Origin: Aegilops tauschii subsp. strangulata
Lineage: Eukaryota; Streptophyta; Magnoliopsida; Poales; Poaceae
DNA length: 64,000 nt
Assembly (NCBI RefSeq): GCF_002575655.3
Contig: NC_053036.3
Coordinates: forward strand, 648,293,387 to 648,357,386
Reading direction: 5' to 3'
The translations under genes were made by a program, and so were the position numbers. A model generated the notes under the pieces. The model was not told where the DNA came from, did no database searches, and was given only the letters and a program-made list of their open reading frames with translations. Below, in pieces: positions 10,979 through 21,804 of the stretch; within the stretch, counting starts at the first letter, position 1, and each line of letters begins with the position of its first letter.

Positions 10979-10987
10979 ACAAGTCAC

Positions 10988-11851
10988 CGGTGATGAGTTG
11001 CGTGGGGCACATAACTGACTCGGATATGGAATCGCATATCCGTTTCCTACTACAGTTACAACACATCGATTTTTTATGGGTGTGACAGTTAAGTGATATA
11101 GTAGTATATAAGAAAAAAAAAGAAATAAATGAAAAAAAAATATGGATCTTCATGCAAGGTTAAAGGAATGTAGCATCCAATGTCTCAGTCGACCGAGACT
11201 TAACAAAATTGTTTTTTATTCTATCCCCACACGTCAAAACCGGTGGACAAAAGGAAACCACGCGTTCAAACCTAGTACGATGTCGCCTCCAGCCCCTCGA
11301 CGTCGCTCCTCCGCTCCGCCACCACCCGGTCTCAGTCCTCAGCCTTCCCCTCCACGCCTCCCCATGGTGCGCCTTGGGGGTGCTGACTACCAAGGGTGAC
11401 GCCGTCTGCCGCTCACTACGAGGTACCAAGGAAGACTCTCCTGATTGACAATTATGTCACCTAACCTACAACATCGAGGGAGCTCTCCGTCGTCGACGGC
11501 GATGAGCCACGCATCCCTCTTCTCTTTCTCTATCTCTCACCGACACGCTCAAATTGATGGCGAGCCACATGAGGAATGTAGCCAGTGGCGCAGAGAGCAG
11601 CTCTGGCGAGCAGCGTGTGGGCCGTGTGGGGTAGGGCCGGGCCGGCCGGCAATGCGAGGAAGTGGGGAAAGCCGAGGGTGACTGCCACCACTGATGACAA
11701 ATCAGATCGAGTATTATTAGGCCAAAATCACTGTTTTGACCTTATCAGAAAACTTTTGCATGATCTGCACTCCCGGATTTTACTTCACGATATATGACCC
11801 TTTTTAGAAACGCGGTAAGCTGTGGCGTTACTGTCCCACACAGAAACACTA
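10988..11851. other. Intergenic DNA upstream of the DUF6598 gene
   Basis: The first 150 bases are AT-rich, with an A-run near 11113-11140. 11270-11700 is GC-rich with several short overlapping frames (proline/serine- and arginine-rich peptides) that show no domain. A copy-number repeat is plausible but no termini are visible before the TIR at 11852. Confidence 0.35.
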
Positions 11852-12350
11852 GGGGCGTGTTTGGTTGCAGTTTGCAACAGTAGTTGCATTGCATGTCCAT
11901 CTCCAGCCAGCCTGGTTGATGAAATGCAGCCTCATATGCAGCAGATGCAACCTGTTTGGTTGCCTGCATCGCATGGAGAGGCACTTACCCCCCTGCTGTT
12001 TGGTTGCCGTTTTTGTGCTTAGGGTGTGAGCAGATGCAAACTTCAGCTGTTTGGTTGCAAACAACATTCGTGTTCTGCTCACCCCATTCAAATGTGGTGG
12101 CCTTACCACCACATGATCAGCACAAGAGCAACAACACAACAACAGGCAACCAAATGAAATCAAACACAGCAAGCAAGGAAATGACAGCAAACTACTTAAC
12201 TACATAGTATAAGTCTAGATTAACAGCAAGGGAATCCTCCTTCCCTGCTCCATGCCAGGGTGTTGCTCCTGGCCAAAATATGAACAAGTTCCCAGCACAA
12301 GTCTCGCCTCACACCATAAAAGTTCAACACTAACACCTTACTTAACTTAA

Positions 12351-12876
12351 CTACATAGCATGCTCGATGTCACCATGGCAGTTGTGCCTGCTGCAACGAA
12401 ACCTGCACATGACCGAGGAGTCGTGGTTGTAGATCTGAACCTTCAGTCCGAGTCCTGAGATGCGCACAACGACGAGGTCGCCGGTGACGGCGGCAGAAGT
12501 AGTTCCAGCCCCGGCCAAGCACCATGTGCCCCTCGAAGTTCTGGACCTGCACCCAGAACACGCACCGCTTGTTCGCCGACAGCCTGACCACGCGCGGGAG
12601 CCGCTTGATGACCAGCCAGGTGTTCATCACCTCCACGAACTTGGGAGGGATGACGAGCATGGCGAGGTCCTCGTTGTCCTTGATGTGCTGGTAGAAGCGC
12701 AGCGGCTCCCGGGCTCCCTCCTCGTGGCCCTGCCTCGGAGATCGTCCCCTTGAACGAGGCAGGCTCATGAAGGCGATCCTACCAGGCAGGGCCACCGTCC
12801 TGAGCCACCTGTTCGTGGGGATGAAATCCTCGGTGCCCTCAGCTCCGGCCACCACCAGAGCTCCTCCACCCGCCAC
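12351..12876 (-). pseudogene. B3 DNA-binding-domain gene, frameshifted
   Basis: The minus-strand frame contains a B3-like core: LRFYQHIKDNEDLAMLVIPP, then KFVEVMNTWLVIK, VRLSANKRCVFWVQVQ and HMVLGRGWNYF. A one-base shift then occurs after WNYF. In the next frame it continues AAVTGDLVVVRISGLGL, KVQIYNHDS and CRFRCSRHNCHG to a TAG at 12351-12353. B3 domains are plant transcription-factor DNA-binding folds acting in the nucleus. The order (IPPKF, then W-x-V, then GW, then GDLVVVR) matches the family. The break removes strands needed for folding, so the reading frame as given would yield a truncated product. It lies inside the 11852-14528 TIR element and was probably acquired by it. A sequencing error at the shift is the alternative. 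Confidence 0.6.
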
Positions 12877-12939
12877 ATCCTAGTCAGTCTTCAATACCTT
12901 GTCAGGTAAGATGATAAGTATTAGTGCACAAACTCTTTG

Positions 12940-13180
12940 CAAAATGGCACTGATCAGAGACATTTGCCCTAGAGCAAATGCCACTGATCAGTGCACAAAC
13001 TCTTTGAGCAAATGCCACTGATTAATGGCACTTGCTGTTTGGCAAATGCCATCTGTTGGGCAAGTCCACTGATCAGTGGCATTGATAGCAAATGCCACTG
13101 ATCAATGTCACTTGCTGTTGGGCAAATGCCACTGATCAGTGGCACTTGCGGTTGGGCAAGTCCACTGATCAGTGGCATCT
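12940..13180. repeat. Palindromic minisatellite based on CCACTGATCAGTGG
   Basis: The perfect 14-bp palindrome CCACTGATCAGTGG occurs at 13066-13079, 13129-13142 and 13162-13175. Near copies occur at 12981, 13015 and 13095, linked by GCAAATG and CACTTGC(G/T)GTT(G/T)GGCAA spacers. Spacing is irregular (about 33-80 bases). The spacers are themselves repeated, so this is an expanded simple array and not a CRISPR. It lies upstream of the minus-strand B3 fragment. Confidence 0.8.
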
Positions 13181-13700
13181 ACTTTTTTGGAACCACCACC
13201 CATCAGTGCAATATCCTAAGCATGGAAACATCTAAAAATAGCAACAGCAAGTGCCAATAGCACCCATGTGCACCCATGCACATTTGGCAGCATCCTAGCT
13301 TGAACATGCACGTATAAAAATCAACACAAACCCTAGCTTGAACATGTATATGTACCAACACGAACAAACATGAACATGATCCATGCATGTATGTAGCAAC
13401 ATGATCCTTGCATGAACACACATCCTACCAAGACCCTACCATGAACACAGATCCTAGCAACAAACACTACCATTGGGGATTCTAGCATGAACACAACAAC
13501 TAGCACGAACACAGATCATAGGACAGACTAGCAGTAGTAGAAAATTATCCTAGGACACACACTGTACAAAATAAGAACAAATCGGTCCGATTGGATTCGA
13601 TTGGGATGAAATCCAATCGGATCTACTCGAATCCGATCAAATCCTATCGAATCCACTAACCACTAGCACATGCCTAAGAAATAAACCTCTAATCTACAAC
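13181..13700. other. AT-rich repetitive interior of the TIR element
   Basis: Loose repeats of CATGAACACA(G/A)ATCCTA-type sequence occur at 13370-13520, and GGATTCGATTGG/CCAATCGGAT-type inverted motifs at 13580-13660. No coding signal is seen. Confidence 0.4.
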
Positions 13701-14290
13701 TACGAGCAAGCATTGAGGGGGATTGACTCACCGGAGCACGCGCTGTCGCGGCAAACTAAGGCCGGGGTGAAAACCCCAGCGGGAAGGAGAGAGGTGGCGG
13801 AGCAGAGGAGGAGCCGGCCCTGGCGACGGCCTGCGGCATCGGCCCCGTGCTCATCGCCACGCCGGAGGTCGAGGACAGCCTGCCGACAGGAGAAAACCCT
13901 TGGACGGGGGTCAAGAAAACCCCCCCTGTCCAATGGGGTCCCAAGCAGCGGTGGCTCCGTGGACGGCGCCGGCGCCAAGCCCAGGACCACGAGGTCCGGA
14001 ATCGGCGGCGGAGCAGGAACGAGCGCCACCGCATTGCCCAGCACTCGTGGTGGCCGGCAGCAGATGGGGGACGACGCTCACAGCGCCGACGCCAGGTCCC
14101 GGCCCGAGTTCTGGAGCCCGGCCAGCCAGCGCTCCTGGATGCTGGCGATGCGCTGGTCGACGGGGGTCAGAGGGCGGCACAGCGGTGGGCGAGGCGGAGC
14201 CATCGGAGGAGTGGAGAGGAAGGGGCGGTGAGGGAGAGAGGGATCGGTGGAAACAGTGTGACTGGGCGGTGACAGGAGAGTGGGGGGCGA
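13700..14290. other. GC-rich block with overlapping open frames, gene origin unclear
   Basis: Several frames are open on both strands, as expected from GC content alone. The most gene-like is on the minus strand starting near 14203 (MAPPRPPLCRPLTPVDQRIA, then SIQERWLAGLQNSGRDLASA) and ending at a TGA. It may be a captured first exon, but no domain is recognised. It lies near the right end of the 11852-14528 element. Confidence 0.3.
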
Positions 14291-14749
14291 GTAATGAGAC
14301 GTCGCCTCCGTCTCCCGCGCTGCCCGAGGCATGCAACTGCCTCGCACGCGTGGCCACGCCCGGCCATGCTCGCGAGAAACTGCCGATTCGGCAGTTTCCG
14401 CCGGGCCAGGCTGCGGGCTGCTTTAAGTTTCGTGCGGGCCACAAACCGCATGCAGCACAGCCAATCAAACAGGCCGCGCACATCTCGCGCGGGCTTTGTT
14501 GGGCTGCATGCGGGCAACCAAACACGCCCTAGACACGGCTGCGTTGCTGGCTTGGCCCACGGCAAGCCAGCTGCTGATGTGGCTGAGCAAGAAACTCCTA
14601 ATCTTGCACCAACGCCAAGGAGCAAGGCGTTTGCTCCCTGGTAGTGCACATGCTTGGCATTGCACCCATGCATGCACGCTGGAAACAGTAGCAGCTGCGG
14701 CCGGTGGACACATGCACGCTGAAGGACACCGGCCGCATGCTCTGGATTC

Positions 14750-15094
14750 CATACCGTACTGGGCAACATCTTCTCCCTCTGCGCTGCGCACATCGGGCCC
14801 CAGGCCAACGGGCCGTGGTGGCGGCACAGGTGGCAACTCCACCACACCGACTCTGCCGGCTACGCGGAGACAGTGCTGCACTGCCTACACTCCATGGAGT
14901 CGCACGGCCATGCGGCCATGAGTGTCTTCCACGTCATGCTCAGGCTGGCATCGGCGCGAGCAGTGGCCCACGCCTGGGCACCCGTGGCCGAGCGGCTCCT
15001 GCACTGCGTGATCAACGATTTGGCCATGACGAAGGCCGCTGTGGAGCGGATGCGCCCGACCATTTGTTGGAATAGACCTTGCAAGTTCAGTTAG
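14750..15094 (+). pseudogene. Unrecognised gene fragment next to the TIR element
   Basis: One plus-strand frame reads TVLGNIFSLCAAHIGPQANG, then SAGYAETVLHCLHSMESHGH, FHVMLRLASARAVAHAWAPV and ERLLHCVINDLAMTKAAVER, ending at a TAG at 15092-15094. It has the look of a helical protein (alternating L/A/H), unlike the shuffled neighbouring frames. There is no initiating ATG: the frame upstream (VDTCTLKDTGRMLW) is shifted by one base. I cannot name a family. A truncated, frameshifted exon is the best reading. Confidence 0.4.
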
Positions 15095-15179
15095 CCATAG
15101 CTGTCGTGTTCTGTTTACATTTAGTTTCCAAGTTTTGTCAGTCAGCAGATAGCGAGATTAGCTCGAAGTTTAAACTGCT

Positions 15180-16650
15180 TTGTCCGAGTCATGCTGGCTA
15201 CCGATTCGTTCATGGGATGGCACGAGCATTGTAGATGGGCAGCGATCTGCGCCGGCGCACCGGCCCAACTATGCGGTTTGTATGGACCGTTAGATCTGCG
15301 CGCATACACGGCTGAAGCAACCGTTGCAGCAAAAAAGAACAGTTTTGTTGCGACCGTGTACGAACAGCCACAGCAAGGAAAACTGGGGAGCTGGATCCCC
15401 CCGCGACTGCCCGTCCCCGATCCGCGGCGGCGGCGGCTAGATCCGCCTGTTATTCGTTCCCCGCGGCCGAATCACGTCGACGAGGGGCTCCCCCACCTAT
15501 CAAGCCGCCTTGGGATTGCTTCAATCATGTCTTACATACGTCATGACCTCCTTGCCGCCATGGATTTGGGCTCGAGCTCCGTTACGGCCGGTCGAGGTTG
15601 CAGCTCGCCGCGAGCCCGTAGCAGCTCGCCGCGAGCCCGTAGCAGCTCGCCGGCCGGTTGCAGCATCCGCCCCTGCCCCCCATGCTGGATCTCGCCGCCG
15701 GAATTCACAGAAACCCGTGCTGGGTCGCAGCTCGGCCGTGATGGATGTAGCAAAACATTATGCCGGTTCTAGCAAAAAACGATGCTAGTTGTAGCAAAAC
15801 CGCGACGCCGGCCGTGTGTTGTAGCAAAACGTGAAGCTAGTTGTAGCAAAATGCTATGCCAGTTGTAGCAAAAATCTATGCCGGTTGAAGCATGTAGCAA
15901 AACTGCGGCATTTTATCATCTTCTTCCACCTCCAGCCGTTGCTGGTTGAAGCTTTCTTATTTTCATAGTGTCTAGTTGTAGCTTTCTCTCTCAATGGTTG
16001 GAGCTTTTTCCAACAACCGTTGAAGCTTTTCTACCAAATGTTGTAGCTATTTTCTTTTTAGCAGCACTTGGTCAAGACTTTTTGTGTCGTTTCGGTTGAA
16101 GCTTTTTTAATCGGAGGATGTAGCATTTCATGTCAACGGTTGTAGCTTTCCGGCGATGGCGCTGACCGCTTGTAGCTTTCTCTACATCCGGTTGAAGCTT
16201 TTCATCTAGGGGGATGAAGCTTTTTTTTAAACGGTTGCAACATGATGGGGGTGCGACGATTCTGCAGAAGCCTCCGGTGTCGACCATCGCCGCCCGGCTC
16301 GTCGGCGGCGAGGCAGAAGCACGAGACGTGTGGGAGTTGCAACCGCCGGGGATGGGGATTGGTCAACGGGATGCATCCAATGGCGAAACGGGCTGTAAAG
16401 CATGGCGGGGTGAGATCTACATCCATGGACGCGCGGGCGATTCGACCTTCCATGGCTGACGGCGAGATGTGGGCGCCGGCGCTGCAGGAGATGAGGATGG
16501 GGGCGAGATCCGCGGAGCTGCGAGACCGGAATGAGGCGAGATCCGCAGCGCCACGTGGTTGCTCACGACTGGATCACGGCGTGCGCGCGTGGACTGGACC
16601 GGCCGAAGCTTCGGCCGATGCCCCGGCCCCAAACGTTTCCCATTGTGGAT
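15180..16650 (-). mobile_element. Unclassified element rich in GTTGTAGC motifs (copy 1)
   Basis: From about 15730 to 16240 the plus strand repeats GTTGTAGCAAAA, GTTGAAGCTTTTT and similar units. On the minus strand this is TTTTGCTACAAC. The block is followed by GC-rich DNA and a palindromic terminus near 16605 (ACCGGCCGAAGCTTCGGCCG), then AAACGTTTCCCA. The same terminal sequence and repeat family occur in the opposite orientation at 54206-56790. This suggests a DNA transposon family, perhaps Mutator-like. No transposase is seen and target duplications were not established. Confidence 0.45.
15597..15655 (+). repeat. 21-bp tandem repeat
   Basis: The unit CAGCTCGCCGCGAGCCCGTAG is present two full times, with a partial third. 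It is GC-rich and within the first 'GTTGTAGC' element. Confidence 0.8.
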
Positions 16651-16710
16651 CGTAGTGGCGCATAATCAGGTGGCAACGAGCCTAGTTTCCTTCGTTGTAA
16701 GGAAATAAAT

Positions 16711-16800
16711 ACGGAGAGAAAGAAAGCAGAAAACTGCGACAAGTTTGCGCAGGCAAAACCTCAGTCTTCCACCTCAGTTCTTTGCTACTTCATAGTCTTT
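16711..16800 (-). mobile_element. Copia-type LTR scrap, copy 1
   Basis: About 90 bases here are roughly 85% identical to 34763-34858. On the minus strand the shared part reads CAAAGACTATGAA, AGCAAAGAAC and GAGGTGGAAGAC, then CTGCTTTCTTTCTCTC. The other copy starts TGTTGGGAATCAAAG, a normal LTR beginning. Here the LTR start is lost (CAAAGACTATG is preceded by TTGTGT). Internal element sequence is not visible. Confidence 0.4.
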
Positions 16801-17100
16801 GACACAAACACACCAAGGCCGCGCCCGCCCGTACGAGCCACTTAACGGACGCGCGCAAACCGCTGTCCATGCAGCCCGGTCTCCGACAAGCTGGAGCAAA
16901 AAAAAAAAAAGGAAAAAAAAGAAATATATATCTATTATCAGCCTCCACCCGCGCCGGTTTGCCCAGTGGATAGGCGCATTGGCCTGCCATCCCCACGGGT
17001 CCGGTCTACTTCAGCACATCGAAGAAACAGGAGAGTCGGCCACAGACGAACGTCTCTGGAGAAGCTAGGCAAGCCAGCCACCGATTGAGACGGCAAAGAA
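16801..17100. other. Intergenic DNA with an A-run and a tRNA-like patch
   Basis: An A-rich run at 16897-16925 is followed by 16950-17030, which contains TTGCCCAGTGGATAGGCGC (resembling a tRNA A box) and GGTCCGGTCTAC (weak B box). It may be a decayed tRNA-derived SINE. No folded tRNA or tail with target duplication could be supported. Confidence 0.2.
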
Positions 17101-17411
17101 AAAAATGGTCATATGCCGAGGAGAGACACGTATGAACTCAATTTGGGCAAAAATGAGGTTCTTGAACGACATATGCCGAGGAAAGACAACTCGCCACATG
17201 CCTTTAATTTCAATAAATTTCATCTTTCAGCTGTCAAATCTACGCCGGCTTATGCCACAACCAAGTATGAAGAATCTCAAGCCGACTCATCGAGTCGTCT
17301 AAAGACTTGGAGGCTACACAGAGATGACTCAGCAGATTTGGCTAGTTTCACAAATTCAAGAACCCGGGTCATTGCAGGGAAGACAACCCGGACCTGGGGC
17401 TGCTGCCTTGT

Positions 17412-17636
17412 TGGCGAAAAATTAAAGGTTGCCAAAGAAGACTAGATGCCATGATGCGCAGTTCAAACATAGGTATCCTCTCTTATTGGCGAAAAATTAA
17501 AGGTTGCCAAAGAGGACTAGTTGCCATGATACATAGTTCAAACATAGGTACCCTTCCTTATTCGTGAAAAATTATAGGTTACCAAAGAAGACTAGTGGCC
17601 ATGATGCACAGTCTAAACATAGGTATCACGCCTTAT
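17412..17636 (+). repeat. Three 75-bp tandem repeats
   Basis: Units begin at 17412, 17487 and 17562 with TGGCGAAAAATT (third: TCGTGAAAAATT). Each contains CCAAAGA(A/G)GACTAG and AACATAGGTA. The units differ at a handful of positions. They lie in the retroelement interior and have no coding capacity. Confidence 0.85.
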
Positions 17637-19248
17637 TTGCACATCATATTATGATTAATGGAATAAAGGCGGCTTATCTGGACACCAGATGTTTTCCAGT
17701 AGTAGCATTGTCTCATGTATATCCTATAGTGAGCTTTTTCATGATCATATGGTCACTTGGGGGCTTCCACCTCATCGAGTTTAGCTACTAACATCCCTCT
17801 TGGCCTGGCATATGCCATTATGAAACTTGGTTAAACCCGCCTATTAGCTTGATTCTACTCTGAAAATGTGACCCGGTGTAATCTTGATAAGTCAATCAAA
17901 ATTGTCCCTGAACATGTCAAGGTTAAAACCGGCTTAAATCACGTGAGAGCCGGCTTGCAGAAAGCGAGGATAAACCAAAAAGAGGCTACAAGGCCCGCTT
18001 CCACGGGAAGCGAAACCAAGACTCGAGCCTCGAAAGCCGGTCTTATGGCGAGCCTCGAAATCCGGCATTTTTATAATTTGTTACCATACACATACATCAT
18101 TTATACATTGCATCATCATACATTGTATCATCATACAATGCATTATCATACAATGCATATCTATATTCATTTATGTTGCAGGAGCCGGTTTATTGGGCAG
18201 GTTAACCATTTGCAATTATAAAATTTGTTAAGTCAATTACTCTGACGCCTATATGGCCTTTGTTACAATAGCAATGACTATCAAGCATGCTTCAACATGA
18301 AGCACCAATTACTGGCCTCGAAAGCCGACATTTTTTCCATGTTTATTCAAACTTGGTTCATATTATATTATATGATTTGTTATAATACAATTCATTGTCT
18401 TGTCAAAGTATATGTTTTGGTTTCCCGTGTCGCAGGAGTCGGTCTTCAAAACCGGATTACATTATAACTATGCAAGAACAAACAAATCCTTGATAGCCAA
18501 AATGGCCGGGTCTTATATGGTTTATCAAAACTAGTTTCAAATAACATGACTATCAAAGCCGACTTTGAAACAATTGCAGCTCAAGTTCCAGGTTGACGAG
18601 GACAGCTGACTCGGCCCTTGGGGACTACACTATTTGCAGCTATATATCTACAACATTGAAAATTCAGTTCACCCAAGTTGCTGCAGGCAAGACAACACGA
18701 CACTCGGGGGGTACACTGGCTGAAGTTTTATGAGCTAGCAGTCCAAGGTTGCTGCAGACAAGACAACCCGACATTTGGGGCCTACATCGTTCGATTGTTT
18801 CAACAGATCATAAGGTCGAAATTGAAGACCCGGCCCATCACATACTGGAGAGCCGGCCCTTGAGGGCTACACATGTGAAATACAAAACATCCAGTTTATG
18901 ACCGGTAAATCAAATGAACAACCCGGATTTCTTCAGAGTTGCAACATTCATATTTAAGCAAGTCTTAAACTATCACTACGTTCTACTCTTAATACTTGGG
19001 GGTTACAGGTAATATGGATATAAGGGAGGAACACTTTCAAGTTCTCAGTTTTGAGCGAACCGGGCCTCATATTCTTGGTAAAAAAAATTGCGAAGTTTTT
19101 CTGCCCAAAGTTATTCACAGAAGGCACGGAAAGCTGGCTCAGCATCATATGGATTTCTTATTCCCAACAATTTCATCAAGCCAAAGCACTGGAAGCCGAC
19201 TCAATGGCAGATGGGTTTTTATTTTCCAATATTTTCCCGCGAGGAACC

Positions 19249-20966
19249 TGTTGGGAATCGTAGCATAATTTTAAAATTTTCCTACGCTCACCAAGATGCA
19301 TCTATGGAGTATACTACCAACGAGGGGAAAGGAGTGCATCTACATACCCTTGTAGATCGCGAGCGGAAGCGTTCCAATGAACGTGGATGACGGAGTCGTA
19401 CTCGCCGTGATTCAAATCACCGATGACCGAGTGCCGAACGGACGGCACCTCCGCGTTCAACACACGTACGATGCAGCGACGTCTCCTCCTTCTTGATCCA
19501 GCAAGGCGAAGGAGAGGTTGATGGAGATCCAGCAGCACGACGGCGTGGTGGTGGATGTAGCGGGTCTCGGCAGTGCTTCGCCAAGCGTCTGCGAGAGGGA
19601 GAGGTGTTGCAAGGGGAGAGGGAGGCGCCAGGGGCTGGTGTGTTGCTGCCCTCCCTCCCCCCACTATTTATAGGACCCCTGGGGGGGCGCCAGCCCTTGG
19701 GAGATCAGAACTCCAAGGGGGGCGGCGGCCAAGGGGGGGGGAAGGGGGTGGCTTCCCCCACAAGCCAAAGGGGGGCGCCCCCACCCCTAGGGTTTCCAAC
19801 CCTAGGCGCAGGGGGAGGCCCAAGGGGGGCGCCCTAGCCCACTAAGGGCTGGTTCCCTTCCCTCTTCAGCCCATGGGGCCCTCCGGGATAGGTGGCCCCA
19901 CCCGGTGGACCCCCGGGACCCTTCCGGTGGTCACGGTACATTACCGATAACCCCCGAAACTTTCCCGGTGGCCGAAACTGGACTTCCCATATATAATTCT
20001 TCACCTCCGGACCATTCCGGAACTCCTCGTGACGTCCGGGATCTCATCCGGGACTCCGAACAACTTTCGGGTTTCCGCATACACATATCTCTACAACCCT
20101 AGCGTCACCGAACCTTAAGTGTGTAGACCCTACGGGTTCGGGAGACATGCAGACATGACCGAGACGCCTCTCCGGTCAATAACCAACAGCGGGATCTGGA
20201 TACCATGTTGGCTCCCACATGTTCCACGATGATCTCATCGGATGAACCACGATGTCGAGGATTCAATCAATCCCGTATACAATTCCCTTTGTCAATCGGT
20301 AAGTTACTTGCCCGAGATTCGATCGTCGGTATCCCAATACCTTGTTCAATCTCGTTACCGGCAAGTCTCTTTACTCGTACCGCAATGCATGATCCCGTGA
20401 CTAACACCTTAGTCACATTGAGCTCATTATGATGATGCATTACCGAGTGGGCCCAGAGATACCTCTCCGTCACACGGAGTGACAAATCCCAGTCTCGATC
20501 CGTGCCAACCCAACAGACACTTTCGGAGATACCCGTAGTGCACCTTTATAGTCACCCAGTTACGTTGTGACGTTTGGCACACCCAAAGCACTCCTACGGT
20601 ATCCGGGAGTTGCACGATCTCATGGTCTAAGGAAAAGATACTTGACATTGGAAAATCTCTAGCAAACGAAACTACACGATCTTTATGCTATGCTTATGAT
20701 TGGGTCTTGTCCATCACATCATTGTCCCAATGATGTGATCCCGTTATCAACGACATCCTATGTCCATAGTCAGGAAACCATGACTATCTGTTAATCAACG
20801 AGCTAGTCAACTAGAGGCTTACTAGGGACACGTTGTGGTCTATGTATTCACACATGTATTACGATTTCCGGACAATACAATTATAGCATGAACAATAGAC
20901 AATTACCATGAACAAAGAAATATAATAACAACCATTTATTATTGCCTCTAGGGCATATTTCCAACA
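19249..20966 (-). mobile_element. Solo LTR, BARE1/WIS/Angela-type Copia
   Basis: 1,718 bp, starting TGTTGGGAATCGTAGC and ending GGGCATATTTCCAACA on the plus strand, the reverse complement of a BARE/WIS-type LTR (TGTTGGAAATATGCCC...). Perfect 5-bp target duplications GAACC flank it (19244-19248 and 20967-20971). This proves a complete insertion reduced to a solo LTR by LTR-LTR recombination. It sits in the Gypsy-like interior and is therefore younger than that element. A near-identical relative is at 22694-24400. Confidence 0.93.
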
Positions 20967-21151
20967 GAACCAGCGTGAACAAGTTAATTATGAAGCAACT
21001 CTTTGATATGAAGAAGAAACCCAGATTTTCCAGAAGCCGGTTCATTGAATAAAGACGACCTTTTGAGCGAGCCGTTTTCTCTTAAACGTGTTAATTATTC
21101 ATGTTTTCAGGTGCTTAGCATGAATAAATTCAAGCTAACCTGAGGGTTAAT

Positions 21152-21752
21152 GTTGGAGATATTCCCCACGGTTTGACCTGACCAGGAGGTATATGACCCG
21201 GCCCATCACTTGGCGGCTCATAGGTCACCTTGCTTACCGGGTCGACCTGAATGACAAAGCCTAAGGCCCATTGTGCAACCCGACAGAAGGCCGGCTCAAG
21301 GAGAGGCTTGGAGGGCCGGATCGCAGAGAAGGTCCAAGAAGAAGAAAGTTCCCTGACAAGGGAAGCAAGACCCGGACTAGTATCCTGCTTGTAATAGAAA
21401 AGAGACTAGTTGTAGTCCAACTAGGACTCCACATGTAAGCCAGCCCCTTCAACTTATATAAGGAGGGGCAAGGCACCCCAAGGGGGTCAGGTCAGGAAAG
21501 AGAGACAACTTCAGACAAGATCAAAGTAGAGGCTCTCGAGATTAGAGGTAGCGAAACTACACACTTGTAATCGAGATCATCATCATCAATAGCACTCAAG
21601 CAGGATATATGCTTTTACTCCATCAGGAGGGGTCGAACCTGGGTAAAACTTGCGTCTCTCGATTCCTACCAACCCCGTTCAAGTTACCACCTAGTTGCGA
21701 TGGCCTCACGACTTAGTCTTTTCACAAGGACATCTGCCATGGCAAAACCACA
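21152..21752 (+). mobile_element. LTR of the Gypsy-like element (3' LTR)
   Basis: 601 bp, beginning TGTTGGAGATATTCCCC and ending AAAACCACAACA, with TG...CA termini. A TATA-like CTTATATAAGG near 21453 could serve as its promoter. It directly follows the 17101-21151 interior. No second LTR is in the window, so age and target duplication cannot be judged. Confidence 0.6.
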
Positions 21753-21804
21753 ACAGATGGGCTCTCTGATGTCAGGGGAATATTTGAGAATTTATAGACG
21801 CAGA

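Larger units (their letters stand above)
11849..14531. mobile_element. TIR DNA transposon, PIF/Harbinger-like, 2.68 kb
   Basis: The left end reads GGGGCGTGTTTGGTTGC (from 11852) and the right end is its inverse GCAACCAAACACGCC (to 14528). Both are flanked by the trinucleotide CTA (11849-11851 and 14529-14531). A 3-bp duplication and a GGGC-TGTTTGG terminus fit PIF/Harbinger. Several subterminal TGTTTGGTTGC repeats occur at 11947-12060, with an inverse near 12148. No DDE transposase or Myb-like partner is recognised. Instead the interior holds a B3-domain gene fragment, a palindromic minisatellite and GC-rich open frames. It therefore looks non-autonomous with captured sequence. Confidence 0.62.
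17101..21151 (+). mobile_element. 3' interior of a Gypsy-like LTR retrotransposon, non-coding
   Basis: The sequence is rich in CCGGCTT/AGCCGG motifs and short 'GGGGACTACAC'-type repeats, as in the untranslated 3' part of large Triticeae Gypsy elements. It runs directly into an LTR at 21152, with CTGAGGGTTAA as a weak polypurine tract. No gag-pol frame is present. A solo Copia LTR (19249-20966) interrupts it. The 5' boundary is not defined: the family's 5' LTR is absent from the window. Confidence 0.5.

Noticed and set aside
10904..10987. N-terminal extension of the DUF6598 protein starting with GTG at 10987
   Set aside because: GTG is not a usual plant start, and the candidate TATA box falls inside the extension. 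The ATG at 10903 is preferred.
12940..13180. Spaced short palindromes reminiscent of a CRISPR array
   Set aside because: Spacing is irregular and spacers are themselves repeated. The host is a plant, and no cas genes are present.
13700..14530. Many long overlapping frames on both strands (up to 226 codons)
   Set aside because: They follow from high GC content with few stop codons. Composition is R/P/A/S-rich and no domain or splice structure supports a gene.
16947..17030. tRNA-like A and B box sequence, possible tRNA gene or SINE
   Set aside because: I could not fold it into a cloverleaf, the B box is poor and no tail or target duplication was matched.
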